Positions 1 through 8,536 of a stretch of 64,000 nt of DNA are shown piece after piece; within the stretch, counting starts at the first letter, position 1; each line of letters starts with the position of its first letter. Both the position numbers and the translations under genes were made by a program. Below the pieces are notes generated by a model. It was not told where the DNA came from. It saw only the letters and a list, made by a program, of their open reading frames with translations, and did not search any database. The stretch is from Kribbella jejuensis (lineage in GTDB: Bacteria > Actinomycetota > Actinomycetes > Propionibacteriales > Kribbellaceae): contig NZ_VFMM01000002.1 in the NCBI RefSeq assembly GCF_006715085.1, positions 310,001 to 374,000 on the forward strand. The letters run 5' to 3'.

Positions 1-1
1 G

Positions 2-841
2 CAGGCGTTCGTTGACATCCTCGACGAGCTGACCGCGATGGTGGACTCGGGCGCCCCGCCGGACGACATCCTCGACGTCGCGCTGCACCGCTCGGGGTAC
101 CACGAGGCCCTGCAGAAGTCGCCCGACCCGCAGGACGAGACCCGCCTGGAGAACCTGGACGAGTTCATCTCGGTGGCCCGCGAGTTCGTCGAGGAGCGGA
201 CCGCGGCGGGCGAGCCGGCCGATCTGCAGGCGTTCCTGGAGCGGGTCGCGCTGGTCGCCGACGCGGACCAGATCCCGGACGCGGCGACCGAGGGCGTGGT
301 CACGCTGATGACGCTGCACACCGCGAAGGGCCTGGAGTTCCCGGTGGTGTTCCTGACCGGGATGGAGGACGGCGTCTTCCCGCACTCCCGGTCGCTGACC
401 GATCTGAAGGAGCTCGAGGAGGAGCGCCGGCTGGCGTACGTCGGCATCACCCGGGCCCGGCAGCGGCTGGCGATCTCCCGGGCCGCGGTCCGTTCGGCGT
501 ACGGCGCTCCGCAGCACAACCCGCCGTCGCGGTTCCTGGAGGAGATCCCCGCCGAGCTGCTCGACTGGCGTCGGGACGAGTCGGCGATCACCCGCTGGTC
601 CGGCACGGGCACGACCCGCGGCAGCGGCATCCCGAGCCGCTACGAGCCGGCTCGCAAGACGGCGTCCGACAAGCCGGTGATCAGCCTCAACCCGGGCGAC
701 CGCGTGGTGCACGACAGCTTCGGCATGGGCACCGTCGTCGTGGTCCGTGGCGAGGGTCAGCAGGCCCAGGCCGACATCGACTTCGGCTCCGAGGGCGTCA
801 AGCGACTCCTGCTGCGCTACGCCCCGGTGGAGAAGATCTGA
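2..841 (+). CDS. pcrA: ATP-dependent DNA helicase PcrA/UvrD, C-terminal part (5' end outside window)
   Basis: The reading frame is open from base 2, so this is the 3' part of a gene that begins upstream. The visible 279 residues carry superfamily 1A helicase motif V (TLHTAKGLEFPVVFL, about residues 103-117) and motif VI (EEERRLAYVGITRARQRL, about 140-157, with the arginine finger). A linker follows, then a C-terminal block (PGDRVVHDSFGMGTV onward) matching the Tudor-like RNA polymerase-binding domain of PcrA. PcrA unwinds DNA 3'-to-5' in nucleotide excision repair, clears recombination filaments and helps plasmid and phage replication. The C-terminal domain favours PcrA over Rep or RecB-type helicases. 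The end of the gene abuts the next reading frame, so the two may be co-transcribed. Confidence 0.93.
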   Translation, partial: QAFVDILDELTAMVDSGAPPDDILDVALHRSGYHEALQKSPDPQDETRLENLDEFISVAREFVEERTAAGEPADLQAFLERVALVADADQIPDAATEGVVTLMTLHTAKGLEFPVVFLTGMEDGVFPHSRSLTDLKELEEERRLAYVGITRARQRLAISRAAVRSAYGAPQHNPPSRFLEEIPAELLDWRRDESAITRWSGTGTTRGSGIPSRYEPARKTASDKPVISLNPGDRVVHDSFGMGTVVVVRGEGQQAQADIDFGSEGVKRLLLRYAPVEKI

Positions 842-912
842 GCCCGCGGGTCGTCTACGCGGTCAAGGAGCCGGAGTCGCCCGGCGGCGGGATCCGCGTC
901 CAGGCGAAGCAC

Positions 913-1854
913 GTGGAGCTGCTGCGGGCGGCGGGGATCGACGCGGCGCTGTGGTTCCGCAAGCCCGGGTACCGGCCGCCGTGGTTCAGCACGACCGCGC
1001 CGGTCGTCGGCGGCGATCAGCTCGAGTTCGGCGCGGACGACCTGCTCGTCGTACCGGAGCTGTATCTGCTGCCCGGCGTGGATCCGGCACCCGGCGTACG
1101 CAAGGTGATCTTCAACCAGAACCATTTCCTGACGTACTGGTCCTGGCGCGACACGGACAACTATCCCGGCTGGGATCCCGCGCCGGAGGTGCGGGCGGTG
1201 TCGCGGGAGAGTCGCGACGTCCTCGGCCGGCTGCATCCGGAGCTGGCGGTGCGGCTGATCCCGAACCCGGTCGACGCCGACCTGTTCCGTCCCGCCGCCG
1301 CACGGGCTCGGCGGATCGCGTGGATGCCGCGGCGTCGCCCGCTCGAGGCGACCGTCCTGGAACGCCTGCTGCGCAACGACCCACGCTCCGCCGGCGTCGA
1401 CCTGGCCGTGCTCGCCGAGCTCACCGAGGCGCAGGTCGCGACGGCTCTCGGCGGTACGTCGGTGTTCGTCGCGCTCGGCATCTCCGAAGGATTCGGCCTA
1501 CCGGTCGCGGAGGCGCTGGCCGCCGGCTGTCTGGTCGTCGGGTATCCGGCCGGTGGCGGCGAGGAGCTGTTCGAGGCCCCGGGGACCTGGCGGATCGACG
1601 ACGCGCGACCCCACCTGCTCGCGGACCGCGCGCTCGAGCTCATCGACGTACCGGCCGACGACCCGATCCGCACCGCCGCGCGGGAGTGGATCCGCGAGCG
1701 CTACTCGGACGCCGTAACCTCGTCCGCCCTACTGACCGCGATCGACTCCGCCCTGGCGCTCCCCGGCCGCGCCGGCACTGCGACACACCCGATTGTCTGG
1801 CCCGACGATCCCGTCGCTTCGGCCGAGCGTGCCGCGCCGTGGCGCCCCTCCTGA
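913..1854 (+). CDS. Glycosyltransferase, GT-B fold (GT4-like)
   Basis: Encodes at least 313 residues. The C-terminal half has the donor-sugar site of GT-B retaining glycosyltransferases: EGFGLPVAEALAAGC about residues 193-207, with the spaced acidic residues of the EX7E motif, followed by GGGEELFEAPG. An NPVDADLF segment near residue 116 is also typical. The acceptor is not predictable. The start is uncertain. Homology-like sequence (RVVYAVKEPESPGGGIRVQ) continues upstream of GTG 913 in the same frame to about base 841. The only upstream start-like codon before pcrA is CTG at 838, which would overlap the pcrA stop by four bases. I give the first conventional start (GTG 913) and note that the true N-terminus is probably about 25 residues longer. 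Confidence 0.75.
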   Translation: MELLRAAGIDAALWFRKPGYRPPWFSTTAPVVGGDQLEFGADDLLVVPELYLLPGVDPAPGVRKVIFNQNHFLTYWSWRDTDNYPGWDPAPEVRAVSRESRDVLGRLHPELAVRLIPNPVDADLFRPAAARARRIAWMPRRRPLEATVLERLLRNDPRSAGVDLAVLAELTEAQVATALGGTSVFVALGISEGFGLPVAEALAAGCLVVGYPAGGGEELFEAPGTWRIDDARPHLLADRALELIDVPADDPIRTAAREWIRERYSDAVTSSALLTAIDSALALPGRAGTATHPIVWPDDPVASAERAAPWRPS

Positions 1855-1882
1855 GATGCGGTCCTGGCCTCCGATCCACGCC

Positions 1883-1910
1883 GGCGCCCGCCGCTCGCTC
1901 GGCGGGCGCC
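1883..1910. terminator. Strong hairpin after the glycosyltransferase gene
   Basis: A perfect 11-bp stem (GGCGCCCGCCG / CGGCGGGCGCC) with a six-base loop lies 29 bases after the stop codon. There is no T-run, which is common for actinobacterial terminators, so it is called from the stem alone. Confidence 0.55.
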
Positions 1911-2026
1911 TGGCCTGAAACGCGTGTTTGCCGGGAGATTTGTCAAGTTTCGGACCGGCTGCGTTGCATCTGGGCCGGAGATTGAGACAATCAAGGATCT
2001 TCGGCCCCTCCCGGAAGCGCGCCCCT

Positions 2027-2587
2027 ATGCCCAAGTCGTCGGCCGCCAACCGCCGGATCATCCTGGCGGGGGCGAACCCTGGCCTCCGGCTGTTCGACGA
2101 GAACGGCAAGGTCACGGCGTACGCGTCGATCTGGATGATCGACTGGTCGATCCGCGGCTCCGGTACGGCGGTGATCCTCTGGTTCGACGGCATCGTCCGG
2201 GTGGTGTCCGAGGACGTCGACCTCGCCGCCTGGCTGGAGCGGTACTTCGTCCGCTCGTTCCTCGAGGTCCAGGGCCTGCCCTGGCACGAGCCGGCCGTCG
2301 AGCGGGACCTGGTCCAGGTTTCGATGAACCTCGCCGACGGGTTGAGCGCCAAGGCCGCGGACATCCAGATCGAGATGGGTGGCGTCCTGGACCGGCGGCT
2401 GTTCGCCACCGACAACTTCCAGCTCGCCGAGGGCACCCACAGCCTCAGCCTGGTGATCGCCCCGGTCCGCTCGGCCACCGTCTCGATCGGCGGCGCCTCG
2501 GTCCCCGGCTTCGTCCAGGTCGACGGCTCGCCGGACCGCCCCGGCTCGTCCGCCTTCCTCACTACTGCCGAGGTCTGGCAGCGCTGA
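2027..2587 (+). CDS. Hypothetical protein, unknown function
   Basis: A 186-residue protein with no family I recognise. ATG 2027 (MPKSSAANRR) is chosen over upstream in-frame starts because GGAAG lies ten bases before it and the upstream extension looks non-coding. It has no signal peptide or membrane segment. The sequence alternates hydrophobic and charged residues in short beta-strand-like stretches, with several Trp near residues 35-40 and an acidic middle part, so a small beta-rich cytosolic protein is plausible. It converges on the LanC-like gene and overlaps its 3' end by 26 bases. Confidence 0.6.
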   Translation: MPKSSAANRRIILAGANPGLRLFDENGKVTAYASIWMIDWSIRGSGTAVILWFDGIVRVVSEDVDLAAWLERYFVRSFLEVQGLPWHEPAVERDLVQVSMNLADGLSAKAADIQIEMGGVLDRRLFATDNFQLAEGTHSLSLVIAPVRSATVSIGGASVPGFVQVDGSPDRPGSSAFLTTAEVWQR

Positions 2588-3854
2588 ACCAGTTGTCCAT
2601 CCGCACGACCGAGCGCTGATCCCCGTCCAGCGCGCGTTGCAGCCGGAACAGGTACGCCGAGATCCCGGCCGCACCCTGCATCCAGCCGACGCCCGGTGGT
2701 AGCAGCGGGTCCGCGTTCTTGTGCTCCACGAACCGCCAGTAGCCCTCCGGGTCCGCATGGTCGACCAGCGTGTCGCCCATCAGTACGGCGAACTCCAGAT
2801 CGGCCTTGTCGCCGTCGCGCAGCCAGGCGTCGAGGAACGCGTCGCCGACTCCCGCCGTACCGCAGCAGCGGCCGTCGTTGTCCCAGAAGCCCGGATGCAG
2901 CCGCTCGGGGATGCCGGAGTACCGGACGCTGTCCAGACACCGCCGGCGCCAGGAGGCCGGCGAGTCACCGGCGATCGCGGGTACGCCGGCGTACTCGAGG
3001 GCGCTGAACGCGAGCGCGGTACCGGCGCCGCCGTGACACCAGTTGTACGTGTACTCGTCGCCGTGCCGCGCCGCCCACGGGATCACCCGCGGCACCCGGA
3101 AGCCGCGGTCGTCGTTGATCCCGAGCGTCACCAGGTGCTCGGCCCCGCGCCGCGCCGCGTCGACGAGCTCGGGGCGGTCGAGGTCGGCACCCGCGACGGC
3201 GAGGACCGCCACGATCCCGGCGAGGCCGTGGGAGAAGTTCGGCATCTCGGTCGGCTCGTCGGACCGGAACCGCCGCGACACGAACTGCCAGTTCAGCCCG
3301 GTCGGCAGGACCTCCTGCTCGGCCAGCAGCAGGTCGGCCGCCCGTCCGGCGAGCGCCGAGGCGTCGGAACCGTGCCGGAGCGCCCAGAGCGCGCCGAGCA
3401 GCACGGCGCCGGTGCCGAGCGTGATGTCGTTCGCGACCGCGCCCGGCTCGTACCGCGGCTCGTCCAGGAAGCTCTCCGGCCAGCCGTTCGCGGTCTGCAG
3501 CGCCTGCAGGCGTTCCACGGCAGCCGACGTACCGGGCTGGTCGAGGGCGGTGAGGACGCCGATCGAGCTGACCAGCCCGTCGAAGAACGTGGTAGCGGTC
3601 GTCGAAGGGATCGAGGAGCGAATCCGGTCCCCGATCGCGGCAGCCAGGTCCTGCTCGGCCGGCGTCCACGCGCGCACCAGACGGATCTCGGCCAGCGTGT
3701 GCGCCAGGCCGCCGATGCCGTTGTGCATCCCGTCCCGATCAGGGGAAGGCCCCGCGTCGCCGGCGGCCTCCGGGATCCACGGGCCGTCGTCGTCCCACCG
3801 GACCTGGCCGAGCACCCAGGACCAGGACCTCTCCGCGAGTTCGCCGTACGTCAT
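2562..3854 (-). CDS. Stand-alone LanC-like (lanthionine synthetase C family) protein
   Basis: The 430 residues show the alpha/alpha-barrel repeat signatures of the LanC family: HNGIGG about 44-49, NFSHGLAGI 206-214, WCHGGAG 272-278, CCGTAG 330-335 and GWMQGAAGI 390-398. In LanC cyclases zinc is held by Cys of the W-C-x-G motif and by the C-H-G motif. Here C273 is kept, but the second site reads C330-C331-G, so a Cys replaces the usual His. The same CCG variant is known in ProcM-type LanM enzymes. Family members add Cys thiols to dehydrated residues, or glutathione in the eukaryotic LANCL proteins. No LanB, LanM or precursor peptide gene lies nearby, so a lantibiotic role is not supported. ATG 3854 overlaps the stop of the DUF6886 gene (ATGA), implying translational coupling. 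Confidence 0.82.
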   Translation of the reverse strand: MTYGELAERSWSWVLGQVRWDDDGPWIPEAAGDAGPSPDRDGMHNGIGGLAHTLAEIRLVRAWTPAEQDLAAAIGDRIRSSIPSTTATTFFDGLVSSIGVLTALDQPGTSAAVERLQALQTANGWPESFLDEPRYEPGAVANDITLGTGAVLLGALWALRHGSDASALAGRAADLLLAEQEVLPTGLNWQFVSRRFRSDEPTEMPNFSHGLAGIVAVLAVAGADLDRPELVDAARRGAEHLVTLGINDDRGFRVPRVIPWAARHGDEYTYNWCHGGAGTALAFSALEYAGVPAIAGDSPASWRRRCLDSVRYSGIPERLHPGFWDNDGRCCGTAGVGDAFLDAWLRDGDKADLEFAVLMGDTLVDHADPEGYWRFVEHKNADPLLPPGVGWMQGAAGISAYLFRLQRALDGDQRSVVRMDNWFSAARPRQ

Positions 3855-4369
3855 GGCCGGGCGTTCCGGAGCCGGATGCCGCTGAACTCGAGCGTGCTGG
3901 CCACGACCGCCGCCCAGAAGTCGTGCAACCGCGGCAACACCCGCAACTGGATCCCCGCCTCGTCGTGCAACCCGAACAGGTCACCCACCAGCTCGGGCGG
4001 CCCGAGCGGCCGGACCTCGGAGGTCGCGACGACGGCGGCGTCGTGCTCGACGAAGTCGGCGGCGGGCAGGCGGTAGGCGTACAGCTCGACCGTGCGCATC
4101 GCGTCCAGCCAGCCGTACTCGACCGCATGGACGCGGGTACCGGTGCCAGGACCGATGATCCGCTCGCGGTCTGCTGAGGTGGTGGCCGGTCCGACCCAGG
4201 CCATCGCACGGGGGCACTGGCGCGGGAACCAGTAGTCCGGGGCGCGGTCGTGGCCGACGGCCCAGACGTACGGCGTGACCTTGTCGCCAGTCTTGGCGAT
4301 GTGGGGACGGAAGATCTCGATGGTCGGATCTTCGGAGAAGTGCAGGACCTCACCGGCAGCCGGACGCAT
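3851..4369 (-). CDS. DUF6886 family protein
   Basis: A 172-residue protein beginning MRPAAGEVLHFSEDPTIEIF. The early HFSEDP, then AVGHDRAPDYWFPRQCPRA and a terminal LEFSGIRLRNARP, match the DUF6886 family as I remember it. Its function is undescribed. There is no signal peptide or transmembrane segment. It is the first gene of a two-gene unit: its TGA overlaps the ATG of the LanC-like gene by four bases, so the two products are probably made in fixed ratio and may act together. The upstream leader is only about 45 bases to the next gene's end. Confidence 0.7.
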   Translation of the reverse strand: MRPAAGEVLHFSEDPTIEIFRPHIAKTGDKVTPYVWAVGHDRAPDYWFPRQCPRAMAWVGPATTSADRERIIGPGTGTRVHAVEYGWLDAMRTVELYAYRLPAADFVEHDAAVVATSEVRPLGPPELVGDLFGLHDEAGIQLRVLPRLHDFWAAVVASTLEFSGIRLRNARP

Positions 4370-4414
4370 GCGCGGCAGCTTAGCGCTGCGACTGCGGCCG
4401 GCGCGCCGGAATTG

Positions 4415-5317
4415 TCACATCGAGGTGTACGGGTTCAGGCCGCAGTGGTTGCGCAGCCACGGGTCCGGGTCGACCGCGGGGCCGCCGTCCGGGTGCACCT
4501 CGAAGTGCAGGTGCGGGCCGGTGGTGTTGCCGGTCATCCCGACCGCGCCGACCTGGTCACCGGCGTACACCGTCTCGCCGACCGACACGCTGAACTTCGA
4601 CATGTGGTTGTACCAGGTGACGGTGCCGTCCTCGTGCCGGACCTGGACCTGGCGGCCGTACGGGCCGGCCCAGTCGGCGAAGATCACCACGCCCTTCATC
4701 ACGGCGCCGATCCGGGTACCGATCGGGGCGGCGAAGTCGAGGCCGGTGTGGTTGTGCGCCCAGCGGTTGCCGCCCTGCCCGAAGGTGGCGGTGATGTGGT
4801 AGCCGGTGAGCATGATCTGGCAGCGGGTGGCCGACTCGCGGGACTTCTTCTCGGCGGCCTCGGCCTTGGCCTTCGCGAGGGCCAGCGCGCTCGCCCGCTT
4901 CGCGGTGAGGGCCTGGCTGGCGGTGAGCTTCGCGGCCCGGGCCTTCGCCAGCGCGCTGGCGGCGGACTGCTTCTTGGTGGTCGTGTCGGCCAGCTGAACC
5001 CGGGAGGAGTCACGGGTGGCGAGCTGGCGCGCCTGGATGCGTGCCGTGGTGATGCCGGACAACTGCTGCCCACTGTCCAGGCTGAGGGCCGCGAGGTTGA
5101 CCGCGGAGTTCGCCTGGGTCGGTGAGGCCAGCGAGCTGTGGCTGAAGCCGACAGCTCCTGCTGCCGCGGCGAGCGCGGCTGTCAGTCCGACGATCTGGGT
5201 ACTGCTGGGGGTGTTACGCCTGGCGACGCGATGCTTGGCACTGTGACGTCCTGCGCCGTTCTTGCGCGCAGCGTTGCCGGGCGTGACGCGGTCGCCCGCG
5301 GCACGGTGCTGGGACAC
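4415..5317 (-). CDS. Secreted or membrane-anchored M23 family peptidoglycan endopeptidase
   Basis: A 300-residue protein with a basic N-terminus, a hydrophobic Ala-rich segment about residues 41-58 (signal peptide or anchor), an Ala/Lys-rich coiled-coil-like region about 112-165, and a C-terminal LytM/M23 domain. Zinc ligands are visible as H190 and D194 (HTGLD) and H271 in HLHFE, with H269 as likely catalytic His. M23 enzymes cleave peptide cross-links in peptidoglycan during growth and division. GTG 5317 is chosen because AAAGG lies nine bases upstream. A 198-base leader or promoter region (5318-5515) separates it from the lipase gene. I see a GTGAC-N6-GTTAT arrangement in it but no certain regulatory element. 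Confidence 0.88.
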   Translation of the reverse strand: MSQHRAAGDRVTPGNAARKNGAGRHSAKHRVARRNTPSSTQIVGLTAALAAAAGAVGFSHSSLASPTQANSAVNLAALSLDSGQQLSGITTARIQARQLATRDSSRVQLADTTTKKQSAASALAKARAAKLTASQALTAKRASALALAKAKAEAAEKKSRESATRCQIMLTGYHITATFGQGGNRWAHNHTGLDFAAPIGTRIGAVMKGVVIFADWAGPYGRQVQVRHEDGTVTWYNHMSKFSVSVGETVYAGDQVGAVGMTGNTTGPHLHFEVHPDGGPAVDPDPWLRNHCGLNPYTSM

Positions 5318-5515
5318 AACGTGGCCTTTCGGTCACAGGGGAGGGGCTTCTGTGGTCCCCGGTGGGGGTTTGTTCCCGGTGAGGACCTGACGCACGATAA
5401 CGGATCAGTCACGGGGCCACAAACCCTGTCCCGGCGTTTTCCGCGTCTCCTTCACGAAACTTTTGCATGCGCGGCTGCACGTGCATCCGCTCCGAGCGCT
5501 CAGAACGCTGCCGGG

Positions 5516-6367
5516 TCAGGCAATTCGGGGTTCGTCGTCGAGATGTGCGAGAGCGCCGGTGATCCGATGCACGACCTCACCGTGGAAGGGCAGTGACAGG
5601 TGGCCGACGCCGTGTACGCGGACGTTGCTCGCGATCAGGTCGGGATGCCGGAGCCGCGCCCGGCGCTGCGGCACGATCAACTGGTCCATGTCGCTGTAGA
5701 ACGAGATGAACCTGGTCCGGCAGTCCGGGGCGGGCTCGGCGAGCTCGGCCATCAGGTCGCTGTCCGGCCGCACCTGCTTGACCAGCGGCCATGGAAGCAG
5801 CCGGGCCGCCATCGTGCCCTGGTGTGGCGTGCCGAGCGTGACGCAGGTGTGAACGCGGGCGTCGCCGCCGAGCCGCTGGACGTAGTACCGCGCGATCAGC
5901 CCGCCGAGGCTGTGCCCGATGACATGGATCTGGTCCGACCCGGACTCCTCGCAGATCGCCTCGATCTCGCGGCCCAGTCGCTCGGCGGTACGGCGTACGT
6001 CCAGGGTCAGCGGCGAGTACGAGAACGTGTGGATGCTGCTGAACCCGCGGCGCAGCAGGTGCCGGCGCATCAGCGCGAAGATCGTGTGGTTGTCGATGAT
6101 CCCGTGGACGAGCAGGATCGGCGTACCGGCGGCGCGGACGTCGCTGACCAGCAGACCGCGCTGCGCCGGGCCGAGGCCGGCCAGGTTCAGCCGGGCCGGC
6201 AGCGCAGGCGCCCGGCCGACCAGGCCGAGCGGGTACATCGCCAGGTGGGTGGTCAGCCATCCGATCTCGACGGCAGCCCCCTGCAACACGCTCGGCGTGA
6301 GCGCGGAGCGCGCGCCGTACGCGAGTCCGTCCAGGGCGCCGCGGACTTCCTCCTGCCACGTGCTCAT
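5516..6367 (-). CDS. Alpha/beta-hydrolase, lipase-like
   Basis: A 283-residue protein with the oxyanion-hole HGIIDN segment near residue 89, the nucleophile elbow GHSLGG (Ser153), an Asp candidate in SFYSDMDQLI and a His candidate in GVGHLSL. The CVTLGTPHQGT stretch is typical of EstA/triacylglycerol lipase-type esterases. No signal peptide is evident, although an N-terminal hydrophobic patch exists around residues 35-55. ATG 6367 is chosen because GAGGAG lies seven bases upstream; the longer frame to 6454 lacks a ribosome site. The substrate is probably a lipid or ester but is not determinable. It precedes the M23 gene on the same strand. Confidence 0.82.
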   Translation of the reverse strand: MSTWQEEVRGALDGLAYGARSALTPSVLQGAAVEIGWLTTHLAMYPLGLVGRAPALPARLNLAGLGPAQRGLLVSDVRAAGTPILLVHGIIDNHTIFALMRRHLLRRGFSSIHTFSYSPLTLDVRRTAERLGREIEAICEESGSDQIHVIGHSLGGLIARYYVQRLGGDARVHTCVTLGTPHQGTMAARLLPWPLVKQVRPDSDLMAELAEPAPDCRTRFISFYSDMDQLIVPQRRARLRHPDLIASNVRVHGVGHLSLPFHGEVVHRITGALAHLDDEPRIA

Positions 6368-6466
6368 CGGCGGCTCCTCAGTAAACCAGACCCCCCGGTG
6401 GTCCGATCTCTTTCCACGGTAACCGGTTCCCATTCGGCGTGTGGGCGAACACACGCGTCCGTGTCT

Positions 6467-6502
6467 TATCCGTGAGTTAACGCTCGGGTTAGCCTGCCCA
6501 CA
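6467..6502 (+). promoter_or_regulatory. Leaderless promoter of the B12-binding gene
   Basis: TAGCCT at 6490-6495 fits the actinobacterial -10 consensus TANNNT and ends six bases before ATG 6502, so transcription should begin at or next to the start codon. TTATCC at 6467-6472, 17 bases upstream, is a weak -35 candidate. Confidence 0.5.
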
Positions 6503-6918
6503 TGCCTGCTACGAGTCCGTTGCGCGTTGTCGTCGCCAAGCCTGGTCTGGACGGTCACGACCGTGGTGCCAAGGTCGTCGCCCGTGCCCTGCGCGACGCC
6601 GGCATGGAGGTGATCTACACCGGCCTGCACCAGACCCCCGAGCAGATCGTCGAGACCGCGATCGCCGAGGACGCGGACGCGGTCGGCCTGTCGGTGCTGT
6701 CCGGCGCGCACATGACGCTGTTCAAGCGGGTCCGCGAGCTGCTCGCCGAGCGGGACGCCGAGGACATCGTGGTGTTCGGCGGCGGGATCATCCCGGAGGC
6801 GGACCTGGAGCCGCTGGCGCAGCTCGGCGTGCACAAGATCTTCACCCCGGGCGCGACCACCACCGAGATCGTCGAGTGGGTCCGCGCGAACGTCGGCGAC
6901 GCGTCCACCACAGCGTGA
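6502..6918 (+). CDS. Cobalamin (B12)-binding domain protein, methylmalonyl-CoA mutase small-domain type
   Basis: A 138-residue single-domain protein with the B12-binding motif DxHxxG (DGHDRG, residues 17-22, His as lower axial ligand), the downstream LSVLSG segment and the GGG of the GGGIIPEADL loop. This equals the C-terminal domain of methylmalonyl-CoA mutase and the small subunit of acyl-CoA mutases such as isobutyryl- or hydroxyisobutyryl-CoA mutase. Such small subunits need a catalytic large subunit, and none is encoded in this window, so the partner must lie elsewhere. It appears to be a monocistron with a leaderless promoter. Confidence 0.88.
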   Translation: MPATSPLRVVVAKPGLDGHDRGAKVVARALRDAGMEVIYTGLHQTPEQIVETAIAEDADAVGLSVLSGAHMTLFKRVRELLAERDAEDIVVFGGGIIPEADLEPLAQLGVHKIFTPGATTTEIVEWVRANVGDASTTA

Positions 6919-6969
6919 TCGTTCGGGAACACTTCTGAACAGGCATCCCCGTTTCAGCAAGGTTACTAA

Positions 6970-6982
6970 TCGGTAATACCGA
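6970..6982. promoter_or_regulatory. Perfect 13-bp palindrome upstream of the sugar ABC operon
   Basis: TCGGTAATACCGA is a perfect inverted repeat about an A. It lies 222 bases before the binding-protein start, in an otherwise empty 286-base intergenic region (6919-7204). It is a candidate operator for an unlinked repressor. No regulator gene adjoins the operon. Confidence 0.3.
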
Positions 6983-7204
6983 ATCGTTAGGAAATGCCCG
7001 GTTGTGCGGGCTTCCCAAACGCGGTCGCATACAGCCATGCGGCTGACCGTTTCAGAGACCGCGGGTGAGGCTGTGTGTGGCTCAGAACACATCGGCCGGT
7101 TCTCGGTTACTGTCCGGACAGGGCGGATCGCAGTGCGGTGGGGGACTGCGAGTCGCTGCCGCAGGACCAAGCGATGTCCCAAATCGGGAGAGGGCAGGTA
7201 AACG

Positions 7205-8527
7205 ATGAGGTTTGAACGATCACACGCACGTGGGACGGCCTTCGTCGCCGTCGCAGGCAGCCTGGTGCTGCTTGCTGCCGCGTGTGGTAGTGGCGACAAC
7301 GGAAGCAGCAGCGGGGGCAGCAGCTCGACCGGGGCGCTCGACGGCCGGGGACCGATCACCTTCGCCACCGGTAAGGACACGTCGGGATTCCTGCCGAAGC
7401 AGCTCGCTGCCTGGAACGCGGCGCACCCGAACGAGAAGGTCGAGCTGAAGGAGCTGCCCGAGGACGCGGACGCGCAGCGCCAGCAGATGGTCCAGAACGC
7501 GCAGGCCAAGTCCGACGCGTTCACCGTGCTGAACATGGACGTCGTCTGGACGTCGGAGTTCGCCGCGAACCAGTGGATCACCCAGATCCCCGAGGACAAG
7601 GTGCCCGACCTGGGCAAGTTGATCCCGGCAACGGTCGAGACCGCGAAGTACCGCGACAAGCTGTACGGCGTCCCGATCACCTCCGACGGCGGTCTGCTGT
7701 ACTACCGCACCGACCTGCTCACCAAGGCCGGCATCGCCGCACCGCCGAAGACCTGGGACGAGATGCTCGCCGACTGCCAGAAGGTGGCCACGCTGCCCGA
7801 GGCCAAGGGTATGAGCTGCTACTCGGGCCAGTTCGAGAAGTACGAGGGTCTGACCGTCAACTTCTCCGAGGCGATCAACTCGGCCGGCGGTGACATCGTC
7901 GACAAGGACGGCAAGCCGAACGTCAACACCCCGGAGGCCAAGGCCGGCCTCGAGGAGCTGGTGAACGGCTTCAAGACCGGCGCGATCCCGAAGGCCGCGA
8001 TCACCTACAAGGAGGAGGAGAGCCGCCGCGCGTTCCAGGACGGCAAGCTGCTCTTCCTGCGCAACTGGCCGTACGTGTACTCGCTGGCGAACAAGACCGA
8101 CGGATCCTCCAAGGTGGCCGGCAAGTTCGCGGTCGCGCCGCTGCCGGGCAAGACCGGCCCGGGTGTCTCCTCGCTCGGTGGTCACGACTACGCGATCAAC
8201 TCGTTCGCCAAGAACAAGGCGACCGCGATCGACTTCATCAACTTCATGGCGAGCGAGGCCCGCCAGAAGGCGAACATCGAGGCCACTTCGCAGGCACCGA
8301 CGTGGGCGTCGCTGTACGACGACCCGACGCTGCAGAAGCAGTTCCCGTACCTGGCTCCGCTGAAGGCCTCGATCCTCGGCGCCAAGCCGCGGCCGAAGGT
8401 GGTCAAGTACGGCGACGTCACCGCGGCCATCCAGGCGGCGGCGTACGACGCGCTGAACGGCACGGTGGCGCCCGACAAGGCGCTCTCCGACCTGCAGACC
8501 AAGCTGCAGTCGCTGATCACGAACTGA
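7205..8527 (+). CDS. Sugar ABC transporter substrate-binding lipoprotein
   Basis: A 440-residue family 1 extracellular solute-binding protein. The N-terminus has a signal peptide ending in the lipobox LLAAAC with C27 as the lipidated residue, followed by a Gly/Ser-rich linker. The mature part contains ITFATGKDTSGFLPKQLAAW and DVVWTSEFAANQWITQI segments typical of maltose/trehalose-type binding proteins, and a YGVPITSDGGLLYYRTDLL hinge region. It would capture an oligosaccharide outside the membrane and deliver it to the permeases encoded next. ATG 7205 follows a purine-rich ribosome site (GAGAGGGCAGG). The convergent GH13 alpha-glucosidase suggests an alpha-glucoside. The ATPase is not in the operon and is likely a shared MsiK-type subunit, as is usual in actinomycetes. 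Confidence 0.92.
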   Translation: MRFERSHARGTAFVAVAGSLVLLAAACGSGDNGSSSGGSSSTGALDGRGPITFATGKDTSGFLPKQLAAWNAAHPNEKVELKELPEDADAQRQQMVQNAQAKSDAFTVLNMDVVWTSEFAANQWITQIPEDKVPDLGKLIPATVETAKYRDKLYGVPITSDGGLLYYRTDLLTKAGIAAPPKTWDEMLADCQKVATLPEAKGMSCYSGQFEKYEGLTVNFSEAINSAGGDIVDKDGKPNVNTPEAKAGLEELVNGFKTGAIPKAAITYKEEESRRAFQDGKLLFLRNWPYVYSLANKTDGSSKVAGKFAVAPLPGKTGPGVSSLGGHDYAINSFAKNKATAIDFINFMASEARQKANIEATSQAPTWASLYDDPTLQKQFPYLAPLKASILGAKPRPKVVKYGDVTAAIQAAAYDALNGTVAPDKALSDLQTKLQSLITN

Positions 8528-8536
8528 TCGTGCTGC

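Noticed and set aside
2562..4369. Lanthipeptide biosynthetic cluster
   Set aside because: Only a LanC-like protein is present; there is no precursor peptide, dehydratase, protease or transporter beside it.
5318..5515. Possible c-di-AMP (ydaO/yuaA) riboswitch before the M23 peptidase gene
   Set aside because: The genomic context is right for actinobacteria, but I could not find the conserved core sequence, so it is not called. A covariance-model search would decide.
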